Source: Streptantibioticus silvisoli (GTDB taxonomy: Bacteria; Actinomycetota; Actinomycetes; Streptomycetales; Streptomycetaceae). From it: a DNA stretch of 64,000 nt. The notes beneath the pieces were generated by a model, which saw only the letters and a list, made by a program, of their open reading frames with translations, ran no database searches and was not told the DNA's origin. Location: positions 1 through 64,000 of the forward strand of contig NZ_JAAGKO020000045.1 of NCBI RefSeq assembly GCF_027947535.2. The letters are read 5' to 3'. A program made the position numbers and the translations under genes. Positions 34,820 through 43,771 of the stretch are shown here, piece after piece; within the stretch, counting starts at the first letter, position 1; each line of letters starts with the position of its first letter.

Positions 34820-35118
34820 CGCTGGCTCCTGCGTCGTCGCTGGGGGCGGCCGGTCATCACCACTCACCTTCTCACCCCCGGGGGCGAATATCGCCTGACG
34901 GGGCTTCACTCGGTCGGGGGACATTGGCGGCCCGGCGGGGTGACGGCGTGCCAGGGGCGCCGGGACGCCGGCCGGGATCGCGCCGACGGCGGAGCCCGGC
35001 GGACCGCCGGACGGGCGAAAAGTGCGAAAAGTACCCCGGATGGCATCTTTCCACGGTAATTACCCTGGGCGAACCTGGAAGAACTCATGGTGACCGCCCC
35101 CACCCCCAGGAGTACCCC

Positions 35119-35313
35119 ATGATCCTGACCATCTCCGGCGTCGTCCTGCTGGGCATCATCGCCTACCTGTTCTTCCGCAAGGACGGGCTGAAGGTCTCGC
35201 ACGCCGTCGTCTGCTCGCTGTTCGGCTTCTACCTGGCGAGCACCGCCATCGCGCCGAGCATCCGGGCGGGCGGCGCGAGCCTGGCCACCCTGATCGGCGG
35301 CATCAAGCTCTGA
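35119..35313 (+). CDS. Small membrane protein before the FtsK-like gene
   Basis: A 64-residue protein with two hydrophobic stretches (ILTISGVVLLGIIAYLFF and HAVVCSLFGFYLASTAIA) joined by a charged loop RKDGLKVS. Start ATG 35119 behind AGGAG. Small proteins of this kind precede SpoIIIE/FtsK-like ATPase genes on streptomycete chromosomes and plasmids (SpdB-like). The next gene begins 114 bp downstream on the same strand, so an operon is likely. Its function is unknown. Confidence 0.8.
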   Translation: MILTISGVVLLGIIAYLFFRKDGLKVSHAVVCSLFGFYLASTAIAPSIRAGGASLATLIGGIKL

Positions 35314-35427
35314 CCCGTTCCGGTCGGCCGGGGCCGGTCCCGCTCCCGCCGCCCGCCGGCCCGCCCCCGCTCCGGGCCCGGTCCGCTCCAGGCCCGTCCC
35401 CGCAGGCCCGCCCCCTCAGGAGATCCC

Positions 35428-37443
35428 GTGTCCCGGCGCCCGCTGCCCCGCATCCTGACCGACCGTGCCCTGCCGTCGCTGGCGCGCGGACGTGACCTGG
35501 CCCGGAACGCCTCCGACAACGCGGCCGACGTCCTCAAGCCGCTGATCGCCGTGGGCCGCGGCCTGCGCCGGCACGCCGGCTGGGTGGCCGGCTGGTGGAT
35601 CCACTCCGCCAAGGACCGCCGCGGCCCGACCCTGCTGCTGGCCGTCGCCGGGGTCGTGGTGGTGGCCCTGCTGCCGTACGGCCCCCTGCTGGCCGGGGTC
35701 ACCCTGCTGATGTCGGCCGGCTGGACCGGCCGGGACCGCAGACCGGCCACCGCCGGCCCGAGCGAGCCGGAACGTGCCAAGCTTCAGGCGGTCTACGAGG
35801 CCCTCGTGCCATATCTGACCGACCCCGACGATCCGGCACCGCTGTACACGCACCACGGTGACGCGGGGGGCGTCTTCACCGACCACGAGTTCGAGAACGG
35901 GCGGCTGACCCTGCTGCGGCTGCGCTACCCGGGGTACTTCACCGACGGCGAGCCCGACTCGCGGGCCCGGGTCGAACAGCTGCTGCACGCCAAGGCCGGC
36001 CGGGGCCGGGAGTACCGCTTCGACTGGGACGAGGAGGACAACCACCTCACCCTGACCGCGCTGCCGGCGCTGGCCACCGGGATCGCGGCCCAGCGCTTCG
36101 TCACCTCACCGCACGAGGCGATCCTGGGCTTCACCGACGCCACCGACGTCCAGCGCACCATCCCGGTGCTGCGGGGCGAGGAGAGCTGGGACCTGCCGCC
36201 GGTCGTGTGGCGCACCGGGCCGCGGTCCACCGAGCCGCACCTGCTGGCGCTGGGCGGCCCGGGGACCGGGACCACCACGCTGCTGCGGTCGCTGGCCCTC
36301 CAGGCGCTGCACCACGGTGACGTGCTGGTGGTCGACGGCGCCGGGTCCGGGGAGTACGGCTTCCTGGCCGGGCGCCCCGGCGTGCTGGGGGTGGAGTCGG
36401 GGCTGGCCGGGACGCTGGCCGCCCTGGAGTGGCTGGCCCACGAGACGCAACGTCGGCTGATCGCGGTCAACCGGGCCCGGCAGGCGGGCCACCCGGCCCC
36501 GGCCGACGTGCGGCGGCCGCTGTGGCTGATCGTGGACCATCCGGCCGCGCTGGCCCAGCTGGCCCGGGTCGAGGGCCGTCCGGACCCGCAGGACCTGCTG
36601 GACGTGCCGTTGCGGCACGGCCGGGCGGCCGGGGTGACCCTCGCGGTCGCCGAGCACCTCGACGCCGCCGACGGGCTGTCGGAGGGCCTGCGCACCGGCA
36701 CCCGGGCCAGGGTGCTGCTGGGCCCCGCCCATCCGGCGCAGGCCCGCGCGGTGCTGGGGGTGCCGCCGCACACCACACAGGGTGCCCACCTGCCGCCCGG
36801 CCGCGGGTACGCCCGTCTGGGGGACGGCGCCGTGCACCGCCTCCAGGTGCCAGCCACCCCGGACCCGCACGACGAGGAGACCACCGGCGCGCACCGCGAG
36901 GCGATCCTGTCGCTGCTGCCGGCCGCACCGCAGGCGGTGGACCTGGTGAAGGCGCCACCGGAGACGGCCCCGCCGGTCAAGGCCCCGCCGGAGATGGCCC
37001 CACCGGTGAAGGCGCCCGCGCGGCCGACCGCACCGCCGAGGACCCCGGCGCCGGCCACCGCACCGGTGGAGCGGCCCACGGCCCGGCCGACAGCCCCGAC
37101 GCCGGTGGACCGGCCCACGGCCCCCTTCACCGCACCGCCGACAGCCACCGCACCGCTGACGCCCCCGCCGGCGACGGCCACCGCACCGGTGGACCGGCCC
37201 ACGGCCCCCTTCACCGCACCGCCGACAGCCACCGCACCGCCGGCGGCCACCGCACCGCTGACGCCCCCGCCGGCGACGGCCACCGCACCGGTGGCCCGAC
37301 CCACGGCCCCCTTCACCGCACCGCCGACAGCCACGGCACCGCCGCCGCCCCCGCCGCCGGCAACGGGCACCGCAGCGCCGACGGCCCCCGCGCCCGCCGA
37401 GCGGTCCTCCGGTGCCGACCCGGCCCCGGCGGCCGACGTCTGA
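35428..37443 (+). CDS. FtsK/SpoIIIE-like membrane ATPase with degenerate P-loop and repeat tail
   Basis: The 671-residue protein has a basic N-terminus, two transmembrane segments (about 66-98) and an FtsK/TraB-like central domain (about 230-490). At the Walker A site it reads LGGPGTGTTTLLRSLA (about 274-286): the usual Lys is Thr, so ATP hydrolysis is doubtful. A Walker B-like PLWLIVDHPAAL follows. From about 510 on the protein is a disordered Pro/Ala/Thr tail of tandem repeats. GTG 35428 with CAGGAG upstream. Streptomycete homologues are membrane proteins linked with differentiation or conjugation-like DNA transfer; that role is by analogy only. Confidence 0.75.
   Translation: MSRRPLPRILTDRALPSLARGRDLARNASDNAADVLKPLIAVGRGLRRHAGWVAGWWIHSAKDRRGPTLLLAVAGVVVVALLPYGPLLAGVTLLMSAGWTGRDRRPATAGPSEPERAKLQAVYEALVPYLTDPDDPAPLYTHHGDAGGVFTDHEFENGRLTLLRLRYPGYFTDGEPDSRARVEQLLHAKAGRGREYRFDWDEEDNHLTLTALPALATGIAAQRFVTSPHEAILGFTDATDVQRTIPVLRGEESWDLPPVVWRTGPRSTEPHLLALGGPGTGTTTLLRSLALQALHHGDVLVVDGAGSGEYGFLAGRPGVLGVESGLAGTLAALEWLAHETQRRLIAVNRARQAGHPAPADVRRPLWLIVDHPAALAQLARVEGRPDPQDLLDVPLRHGRAAGVTLAVAEHLDAADGLSEGLRTGTRARVLLGPAHPAQARAVLGVPPHTTQGAHLPPGRGYARLGDGAVHRLQVPATPDPHDEETTGAHREAILSLLPAAPQAVDLVKAPPETAPPVKAPPEMAPPVKAPARPTAPPRTPAPATAPVERPTARPTAPTPVDRPTAPFTAPPTATAPLTPPPATATAPVDRPTAPFTAPPTATAPPAATAPLTPPPATATAPVARPTAPFTAPPTATAPPPPPPPATGTAAPTAPAPAERSSGADPAPAADV
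37105..37350 (+). repeat. Coding tandem repeats in the Pro/Thr tail
   Basis: Three copies of a block beginning GTGGACCGGCCCACGGCC-like (protein DRPTAPFTAPPTATAP) start at 37105, 37189 and 37291. The spacing is 84 and 102 bp; the longer unit carries an extra 18 bp. Length changes are in multiples of three, so the frame is kept. Confidence 0.85.
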
Positions 37444-38943
37444 TCAGGCGACGAGTGTCGGGGTGCCCAGCGGGCCGGAGCCGGCGGTGCCGGTGCGGAC
37501 CGCCTCAGCGGCGGCGGCCAGCCGGGCGACGGCCTCGTCGGCGACCGCGTTGCCCACCGCGAACGGCAGCCGCACGTAGCCCTCGAAGGCGCCGTCGACG
37601 CCGAACCGGGTGCCGGCCGGGACGCGTACGCCGTAGCGCTCCCCCGCGTCGGCCAGCCGGGAGCCGGACAGGTCGCCGGTGCGCACCCACATGGTCAGGC
37701 CGCCGCCGGGGACGGTGAAGCTCCAGTCGGGGGCGTGCCGGCGCAGGGCGGCGACCAGGGCGTCGCGGTTGTCGCGGGCCAGCTCGCGGCGCAGTTGCAG
37801 CGCCCGGGTCCAGCCCTCGCCGCGCAGCAGCCACGCCACCGCGAGCTGTTCGACGACCGGGCAGCCCATGTCGAGGTGGGCGCGGGCGGCGACCATGTGC
37901 CGTACCAGTTCGGGCGCCGCCCGGATCCAGCCGATCCGCATGCCGCCCCAGACCGCCTTGCTGGCGGAGCCGGCGGTCAGCACGGTGCCGCCGCCGTGGT
38001 CGAAGGAGGCCAGCGGGCGCGGCACGCCGTCCTCGGGGTGGAAGTTGAGCTCCGCCATCGTCTCGTCGGAGATCAGCACCACGCCGGCCGAGCGGGCGGC
38101 GTCGACCATCTCGCGGCGGCGCGCGTCGGGGACCAGCGTGCCGGTGGGGTTGTGGAAGTCGGGGATGACGTAGGCCAGCCGGGGGGCGGCGTCGCGGAAG
38201 GTGCGGCGCCAGGCGCCCGTGTCCCAGCCGTCGGCGCCGGCCATCGGGACCGGGACGAGCCGGGCGCCGTTCTCCCGCAGCAGCTGGAGCACGTTGGCGT
38301 AGCTGGGGGCCTCGACGGCGATGCGCTCGCCCAGGCCGCCGAAGAGCCGGGCGGCGGCGGAGACCGCGCCCATCGCGCCGGTGGTGACCATGATCTGCTC
38401 GGGCATGGTGGGCACACCCCGGGCGGTGAAGTGGTCGGCGACCGCCTCGCGCAGCAGCGGCAGGCCGGCCGGGTAGTCGCCGTGGGTGGCGGCGAAGCGC
38501 GGCAGTTCGGCGAGCGCGCCCTCGAAGGCGCGGGTCAGCCAGGGTTCCGGGGCGGGCAGCGCGGCGCAGCCGAGGTCGATGACGGAGGCGGCGGCCTCCG
38601 GCGGCAGCGGTTCCAGGCCGCCGGCCGGGATCGGGCGGCCGTCCGGCATGGCGGTCCAACTGCCGGCGCCGCGGCGGGACCTGACGAAGCCTTCGGCGCG
38701 CAGCGTTTCGTAGGCGGCGGCGACGGTGGTGCGGCTGACGCCGAGGGCGACGGCCAGTTCGCGTTCCGCGGGCAGCCGGGCGGCGACCGGGACCCGGCCC
38801 TCCAGCAGCAGCAGCCGGACGCGTTCGGCCAGTTCGCGGTAGGCGGGGGCGCGGCGGGCGTCGGCCGCGCGGGTCCGGGCGTCGCGCGGGACGAGGAGCC
38901 GCGCCAGGTGGGCGGTGCCGACCACGGCGGTCCACTGAGCCAT
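37444..38943 (-). CDS. MocR-type GntR regulator with aminotransferase domain (YczR-like)
   Basis: The 499-residue protein joins a GntR winged helix (about 30-95: LAERVRLLLLEGRVPVAARLPAERELAVALGVSRTTVAAAYETLRAEGF) to a class I aminotransferase-like domain (about 125-490). The second domain contains VIPDFHNPTGTLV and TAGSASKAVWGGMRIGW, whose Lys should bind PLP. MocR proteins sense PLP or amino compounds. Divergence from a YczE membrane protein gene identifies it as YczR-like. Start ATG 38943; GTG codons slightly upstream are alternatives. Direct repeats upstream are the likely operator. Its stop is 0 bp from the FtsK-like gene stop (convergent). Confidence 0.88.
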   Translation of the reverse strand: MAQWTAVVGTAHLARLLVPRDARTRAADARRAPAYRELAERVRLLLLEGRVPVAARLPAERELAVALGVSRTTVAAAYETLRAEGFVRSRRGAGSWTAMPDGRPIPAGGLEPLPPEAAASVIDLGCAALPAPEPWLTRAFEGALAELPRFAATHGDYPAGLPLLREAVADHFTARGVPTMPEQIMVTTGAMGAVSAAARLFGGLGERIAVEAPSYANVLQLLRENGARLVPVPMAGADGWDTGAWRRTFRDAAPRLAYVIPDFHNPTGTLVPDARRREMVDAARSAGVVLISDETMAELNFHPEDGVPRPLASFDHGGGTVLTAGSASKAVWGGMRIGWIRAAPELVRHMVAARAHLDMGCPVVEQLAVAWLLRGEGWTRALQLRRELARDNRDALVAALRRHAPDWSFTVPGGGLTMWVRTGDLSGSRLADAGERYGVRVPAGTRFGVDGAFEGYVRLPFAVGNAVADEAVARLAAAAEAVRTGTAGSGPLGTPTLVA

Positions 38944-38960
38944 CTTCCGATCCACCTTCC

Positions 38961-39019
38961 TGGAATTGGCCATGGAATTGGCCCGTTGATGCCTCCACAG
39001 TGACATGGGTCAGGCCAAT
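38961..39019. promoter_or_regulatory. YczR operator candidate in the divergent promoter
   Basis: Two adjacent direct repeats TGGAATTGGCCA (38961-38972) and TGGAATTGGCCC (38973-38984) are followed 28 bp later by the inverted half GGCCAAT (39013-39019). MocR regulators typically bind direct repeats plus an inverted site between themselves and their target. Confidence 0.65.
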
Positions 39020-39039
39020 CACACCAGGGGGTGATCGCT

Positions 39040-39789
39040 GTGCCACGTGTCGCACGGCTGCCACGTTCCGCTGCCCGTCCGGGTACGCGGTTCGTCCGGC
39101 GGCTGGTCCACCTTTACGCCGGGCTGGTGCTCTACGGCTTCAGCTGCGCGCTGATGGTGCGCGCCGGGCTGGGGCTCGCGCCCTGGGACGTCCTGCACCA
39201 GGGCGTCTCGCGGCACACCGGGGTCAGTATCGGGGTGGTGTCGATCGTGGTCGGGGCGCTGGTGCTGCCGCTGTGGTGGCCGCTGCGGCAGCGCCCGGGG
39301 CTGGGCGCGGTCTCCAACGTGCTGCTGGTGGGGTCGGTGATGGACGCCGGGCTGTGGCTGGTGCCGGCGCCGCACGGGCTGGCGCTGCGGGTGCCGCTGC
39401 TGGCGGCCGGCGTCGTGCTGAACGGGCTGGCGACCGGCCTGTACATCTCGGCGTCCTTCGGTCCCGGTCCGCGCGACGGGCTGATGACCGGCCTGCACCT
39501 GCGCACCGGGCGCTCGATCCGGCTGGTGCGGTCGGTGATCGAGGTCGGCGTGCTGGTGGCCGGCGTCGCGCTGGGCGGGTCGTTCGGGGTGGGCACCGTG
39601 CTGTACGCCCTGGCCATCGGCCCGCTGGCCCAGTTGTTCCTGCGGGCCTGCGCGCTGCCGGCCCCCGTTGCGGCCGGGACACCGCGGGCGGCCGGGCCGA
39701 GCGGCGGACCGCCGGACGGGCCGGGGCGGGCCGAGCCGCGGGAGGCGGGGCAGGCAGCCGGTGCGGCGGGCGGCATACTGCCCCGGTGA
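39040..39789 (+). CDS. YczE/YitT-family membrane protein
   Basis: This 249-residue protein has five to six hydrophobic helices (LVHLYAGLVLYGFSCALMV, VVSIVVGALVLPLWWPL and others) and the family motif RAGLGLAPWDVLHQGVSRHTG. It ends in a Gly/Pro-rich tail. YczE proteins are membrane proteins of unknown transport role, usually controlled by a neighbouring MocR regulator, as here. The second GTG (39040) is preferred because GGGGGTG lies at the right distance; GTG 39031 is the alternative. Its stop overlaps the next start (GTGA). Confidence 0.87.
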   Translation: MPRVARLPRSAARPGTRFVRRLVHLYAGLVLYGFSCALMVRAGLGLAPWDVLHQGVSRHTGVSIGVVSIVVGALVLPLWWPLRQRPGLGAVSNVLLVGSVMDAGLWLVPAPHGLALRVPLLAAGVVLNGLATGLYISASFGPGPRDGLMTGLHLRTGRSIRLVRSVIEVGVLVAGVALGGSFGVGTVLYALAIGPLAQLFLRACALPAPVAAGTPRAAGPSGGPPDGPGRAEPREAGQAAGAAGGILPR

Positions 39790-40613
39790 CCCTCTCCCCG
39801 CCGGCGGGTGCCGGGCCCGGCCGGGCCACCGCGCGCCATCCGTTCCTCGACCATCCGGCGCCGCTGGCCTTCGCGCACCGCGGCGGTGCGGCGGACGGCC
39901 TGGAGAACACCCTGACCGCGTTCCGGCGCGCGGTGGACCTGGGGTACCGCTACCTGGAGACGGACGTGCACGCGACCGCCGACGGTGTGCTGGTGGCCTT
40001 CCACGACGCGACGCTGGACCGGGTCACCGACGCCCGGGGCGCGATCGCGGACCTGCCGTGGTCGGCGGTGCGGGCCGCGCGGGTCGGCGGCCGCGAACCG
40101 CTGCCGCTGCTGGCGGAGTTGCTGGCCGCCTTCCCGCTCGCCCGGTTCAACGTGGACGTCAAGGCGGCACCGGCCGTCCGGCCGCTGGTCGCGGCGATCG
40201 GGGCGGCGGACGCCTGGGACCGGGTGTGCGTCAGCTCGTTCTCCCAGCGGCGCGTCGAGGCCGTGCGGGCACTGGCCGGGCCCCGGCTGGCGACCTCGCT
40301 GGGCACCCGCGGGGTGGCGGCGCTGCGGCTGCTGAGCTGGGCACGGCTGCCGGGCGGCGGCGCGGGCCGGACCGGGGCGGGCCGGGCGGTGTGCGTGCAG
40401 GTGCCGGAGCGGCACGCGGGGGTGCCGGTGGTGGACGCGGCGTTCCTGCGGGCGGCACACCGCCGGGGCTTGCAGGTGCACGTCTGGACGGTGAACGATC
40501 GCGACCGGATGATGTCCCTGCTCGATCTCGGCGTGGATGGCATCATGACCGATCACATCGAGACGCTGCGCGCCGTGCTGACCGAGCGGGGTGCCTGGCC
40601 CGGTGCGGGCTGA
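39786..40613 (+). CDS. glpQ: Glycerophosphodiester phosphodiesterase
   Basis: The 275-residue GDPD-family protein shows FAHRGGAADGLENT (catalytic H31 and E40), YLETDVHATADGVLVAFHD and NVDVKAAP in the TIM barrel, and a closing VHVWTVNDRDRMMSLLDLGVDGIMTDH. It splits glycerophosphodiesters from membrane lipids into glycerol-3-phosphate and an alcohol. No signal peptide, so cytoplasmic. The GTG start overlaps the yczE stop by four bases, so the two are coupled. Confidence 0.92.
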   Translation: MTLSPPAGAGPGRATARHPFLDHPAPLAFAHRGGAADGLENTLTAFRRAVDLGYRYLETDVHATADGVLVAFHDATLDRVTDARGAIADLPWSAVRAARVGGREPLPLLAELLAAFPLARFNVDVKAAPAVRPLVAAIGAADAWDRVCVSSFSQRRVEAVRALAGPRLATSLGTRGVAALRLLSWARLPGGGAGRTGAGRAVCVQVPERHAGVPVVDAAFLRAAHRRGLQVHVWTVNDRDRMMSLLDLGVDGIMTDHIETLRAVLTERGAWPGAG

Positions 40614-40689
40614 CCTGCGGCCCGCGGACGGCGGCGTCCACCGCGAACGACCGGTGCGGGCATCTCCCGTACGGACAAGGGGACAGCCC

Positions 40690-42075
40690 GTGGTCACCCA
40701 GGGCACGCACGGTGGCGCCGCGACGAGCCGGGCGGCGTCGCCCGGGGCCGCCCGGCCGGCGGAGCGGCGGCGCGAGCAACGCGGCTGGTACGTCTACGAC
40801 TTCGCGATCACCGTCTTCTCCACCTCAGTGCTCACCGTCTTCCTCGGGCCGTACCTGACCGACATCACCAAGGCCGCCGCCGACGCGCACGGCTACGTGC
40901 ACCCGCTGGGCATCCCGGTGCGGGCCGGCGCGTACTTCCCGTACTGCGTCTCGGCGTCGGTGCTGCTGTCGGTGCCGGTGATGCTGCTGGCCGGCGCGGT
41001 GGCGGACCGCACCGGGCGCAAGAAGCCGGTGCTGGGGCTGTTCGCCTACCTGGGGGCGGCGGCGGTGGCCGCGATGTTCTTCCTGCGCGGCGACCGCTAC
41101 CTGCTCGGCGGTCTCCTGCTGATCGTCGCCAACGTCGGCTACGGCGCCTCGGTGGTCGTCTACAACTCCTTCCTGCCGCAGATCGCCGAGCCGCACGAAC
41201 GCGACCGGGTCTCCTCGCGCGGCTGGGCCAGCGGTTACGTGGCCGGCGCGAGCATGCTGGTGGTCAACCTGGTGCTCTTCCTCGACCACGACGGCTTCGG
41301 GCTGTCGAAGAGCACCGCGGTGCGGTTGTGCATGGCGTCGGCCGGGCTGTGGTGGGCGGTCTTCGCGCTGGTGCCGCTGCTGCGGCTGCGCGAGCGCCCG
41401 GTGGTGCTCGACCACGGCGGCGCCCCCACGGTCGCCCAGGGGATACGCCAACTGGCCGAGACCTTCCGGGACTTGCGCCGCTACCCGCTGTCACTGGCCT
41501 TCCTGCTGGCGTTCTTGATCTACAACGACGGTGTGCAGACGGTCATCTCGCAGGCGTCGGTCTACGGCTCCGAGGAGCTGGGGCTGGGCCAGACCACGTT
41601 GATCAGCGCGATCCTGCTGGTGCAGGTGCTGGCGGTGGCCGGGGCGCTGCTGCTGGGCCGGCTGGCCGGGCGGTACGGCGCGAAGCGGACGGTGCTGGGC
41701 GCGCTGGTGGCCTGGACGGTGACCATCTCGGTGGCCTTCTTCATGCCCGCGCACCGGCCGGTGTGGTTCTTCGTGCTGGCGGCGGCGATCGGCATGGTGC
41801 TGGGCGGCAGCCAGGCGTTGTCGCGGTCGCTGTTCTCGCACCTGATCCCGTTCGGCAAGGAAGCCGAGTACTTCGCGGTGTATCAGGTGAGCGATCGGGG
41901 CACGAGTTGGCTAGGACCTCTGATCTTCGGGTTGGGATATCAGCTGACCGGCAGCTACCGGGACGCCATCATCTCACTTGTGGTGTTCTTCGTCGTCGGC
42001 TTTGTCCTGCTCGCCAGGGTTCCGGTGGATCGCGCGGCGGCCGCCGTGGGCCGTTCGGCCCCGGACCTGATTTAG
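40690..42075 (+). CDS. MFS transporter (Atg22/UMF1-like)
   Basis: This 461-residue protein has about twelve hydrophobic helices and the Atg22-like opening RGWYVYDFAITVFSTSVLTVFLGPYL. The MFS loop AGAVADRTGRKKPVLG lies between helices 2 and 3, and QALSRSLFSHLIPFGKEAEYFAVYQV is typical of the family. The substrate is unknown. GTG 40690 with AGGGGAC before it. The last quarter (from about 41860) uses less GC-rich codons than the rest. It follows glpQ after 76 bp on the same strand and precedes rbpA. Confidence 0.87.
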   Translation: MVTQGTHGGAATSRAASPGAARPAERRREQRGWYVYDFAITVFSTSVLTVFLGPYLTDITKAAADAHGYVHPLGIPVRAGAYFPYCVSASVLLSVPVMLLAGAVADRTGRKKPVLGLFAYLGAAAVAAMFFLRGDRYLLGGLLLIVANVGYGASVVVYNSFLPQIAEPHERDRVSSRGWASGYVAGASMLVVNLVLFLDHDGFGLSKSTAVRLCMASAGLWWAVFALVPLLRLRERPVVLDHGGAPTVAQGIRQLAETFRDLRRYPLSLAFLLAFLIYNDGVQTVISQASVYGSEELGLGQTTLISAILLVQVLAVAGALLLGRLAGRYGAKRTVLGALVAWTVTISVAFFMPAHRPVWFFVLAAAIGMVLGGSQALSRSLFSHLIPFGKEAEYFAVYQVSDRGTSWLGPLIFGLGYQLTGSYRDAIISLVVFFVVGFVLLARVPVDRAAAAVGRSAPDLI

Positions 42076-42297
42076 GCCCTGGGGTACGGGCGGGGTAGTG
42101 TACGCCGTTGACCAGCCGGAGGGACCGTTACTGCACGCACAGCCACACACGGACGATGGGTGACTTCCGCCGTCACATGTGACAAAACGGGCGGCGACGG
42201 GTAGAACATGGGCGGCATGAAGAGGCGGTACCACGGCGCGTCGCGCCTCCGGCGAGGGTGGCGGAGAGTGATGGACGGGCCCAGGTGTCCACCATCG

Positions 42298-42323
42298 GGA
42301 ATCTTCACCGCCGACCGGACGTT
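42298..42323 (+). promoter_or_regulatory. Sigma-R type promoter of rbpA
   Basis: GGAAT (42298-42302, preceded by G), an 18-base spacer and GTT (42321-42323) match the sigma-R consensus GGGAAT-N18-GTT exactly. Initiation would fall near 42330, about 55 bases before the rbpA start. Thiol-oxidative stress control of rbpA is known in Streptomyces. Confidence 0.8.
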
Positions 42324-42385
42324 GACCGGATGACGACGACAGCGACACCTGTCCTGTGGGCGACAAAGCCCGGGAGGCACGATTC

Positions 42386-42760
42386 ATGAGTGAGCGAGCT
42401 CTCCGCGGCACGCGACTCGGGGCCACCAGCTACGAGACCGACCGCGGCATCGACCTGGCCCCGCGCCAGACGGTGGAGTACGCATGTCATAACGGGCATC
42501 GCTTTGAGATGCCGTTCTCCATGGAAGCCGAGATTCCGCCGGAGTGGGAGTGCCGCGCCTGCGGCGTCCAGGCTCTGCTGGTGGACGGCGTCGGCCCCGA
42601 GGAGAAGAAGACCAAGCCTGCCCGCACGCACTGGGACATGCTGATGGAGCGGCGGACCCGGGAGGAGCTGGAGGAGGTACTGGCCGAACGGCTGGCCGTC
42701 CTGCGCTCCGGCGGGATGAACATCGCGGTCCATCCGCGTGACAACCGCAAGACCGCGTGA
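42386..42760 (+). CDS. rbpA: RNA polymerase-binding protein RbpA
   Basis: This 124-residue protein is RbpA by its length and the sequence RGTRLGATSYETDRGIDLAPR and YACHNGHRFEMPFS. Zinc/thiol residues are visible at C34, H38, C56 and C59 (WECRACG). The basic C-terminal helix THWDMLMERRTREELEEVLAERL contacts principal sigma factors. It binds RNA polymerase and stabilises HrdB-type holoenzyme open complexes. GGGAGG lies 10 bases before the ATG. It is monocistronic, with a sigma-R promoter upstream and a perfect terminator downstream. Confidence 0.97.
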   Translation: MSERALRGTRLGATSYETDRGIDLAPRQTVEYACHNGHRFEMPFSMEAEIPPEWECRACGVQALLVDGVGPEEKKTKPARTHWDMLMERRTREELEEVLAERLAVLRSGGMNIAVHPRDNRKTA

Positions 42761-42846
42761 CGCGGCCCGATCGAGGACCGCACCCCGGTTCGGCCGACGG
42801 CGCCGCCGTCCGTCGGGTGGACCGGCCGGACTGAGCTTCCGGCGCG

Positions 42847-42880
42847 ACCGGCCGTCGGCACTTCGGTGCCGACGGCCGGT
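42847..42880. terminator. Perfect 15-bp hairpin terminator after rbpA
   Basis: ACCGGCCGTCGGCAC and GTGCCGACGGCCGGT pair perfectly around a TTCG tetraloop. It stops rbpA transcription and may serve the convergent fxsA unit too. The remaining 240 bp to 43123 show no gene. Confidence 0.9.
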
Positions 42881-43123
42881 TCGTCATGTCCGGATTCCCC
42901 GCGGCCACCGGTCCGCCGGCGCCGAATCCGGGATCGTGTCCCACCGGGCCCGGCCAGGTGATCCGCCGGGCCGCGACGGCCGCCGGGATACCGCAGCCGG
43001 ATCTCGCCATCCCGCACCCGGCCCCCGGCACCCCCGGAACACCCATCCGACCCCGGAATCCGGTCACCCTGCGTCACCGTCGGCCGGTCGGGGGCGCCCC
43101 GGCCGACCGCTCCGGGACGCGCC

Positions 43124-43768
43124 TCAGGGGGTCAGTGGAGGGCGGGGACCGTCGCCCGGCGGCCTGTGACCTTGGTCACCGTCGCGTCGGCCGTCCGGCC
43201 CGGCGCCGGAATCGTCGCGGACCACCTCGCCCCGCACCACCTTGCCGTCCGGCATCCGCATGCGGGCCTGCTCGAAGGCGCCACCCACGTCCCCGTAGCC
43301 GCCCAGCGGCCCGCGACGTCCCAGCCGGCCCGCCGCGGCGCCCAGCAGCTTGCGGGTCGGCGGGAACAGGCACAGCAGGCCGGCGGCATCGGAGACGAAA
43401 CCGGGGATCATCAGCAGCAGGCCGCCGAGCATCGCGGTGCCGGTGCCGCCGGCCGTCGGGACCGCGGCCGGCTCCGCCGGGCCGCCGGGGGTGCCGTCGG
43501 CGCCGGGCGGGGCCGCGGTCCGCAGCATGGCGCTCAGGTTGTTCCACGCCCGGCGCCCGGCCCGCTTGACCGCCACCCCGCCGAGCACCACGCCGGCCAG
43601 CAACAGCAGCAGCACCAGACCGCCGCCGATCCGGTCGGCCACGACGACCATCAGCCAGATCTCCACCGCCGCCCACAGCAGCACGGCGAGCGGGAGCAGG
43701 AAACGGATGCGGGAGCGCCGGGGCGGCGGCTCCCGCCGGGTGGTCCGGTCGGACGTGCCGAAGGTCAT
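43124..43768 (-). CDS. fxsA: FxsA-family cytoplasmic-membrane protein
   Basis: The 214-residue protein matches FxsA: FLLPLAVLLWAAVEIWLMVVVADRIGG, then LLLAGVVLGGVAVKRAGRRAW and LGGLLLMIPGFVSDAAGLLCLFPPTRKLLG, with four hydrophobic helices. E. coli FxsA relieves exclusion of phage T7 when overproduced; its actinobacterial role is unknown. The C-terminal 60 residues are charged and disordered. Start ATG 43768, three bases from the ppm1 stop, so it probably belongs to the lnt-ppm1-fxsA transcript. Confidence 0.87.
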   Translation of the reverse strand: MTFGTSDRTTRREPPPRRSRIRFLLPLAVLLWAAVEIWLMVVVADRIGGGLVLLLLLAGVVLGGVAVKRAGRRAWNNLSAMLRTAAPPGADGTPGGPAEPAAVPTAGGTGTAMLGGLLLMIPGFVSDAAGLLCLFPPTRKLLGAAAGRLGRRGPLGGYGDVGGAFEQARMRMPDGKVVRGEVVRDDSGAGPDGRRDGDQGHRPPGDGPRPPLTP

Positions 43769-43771
43769 ACG

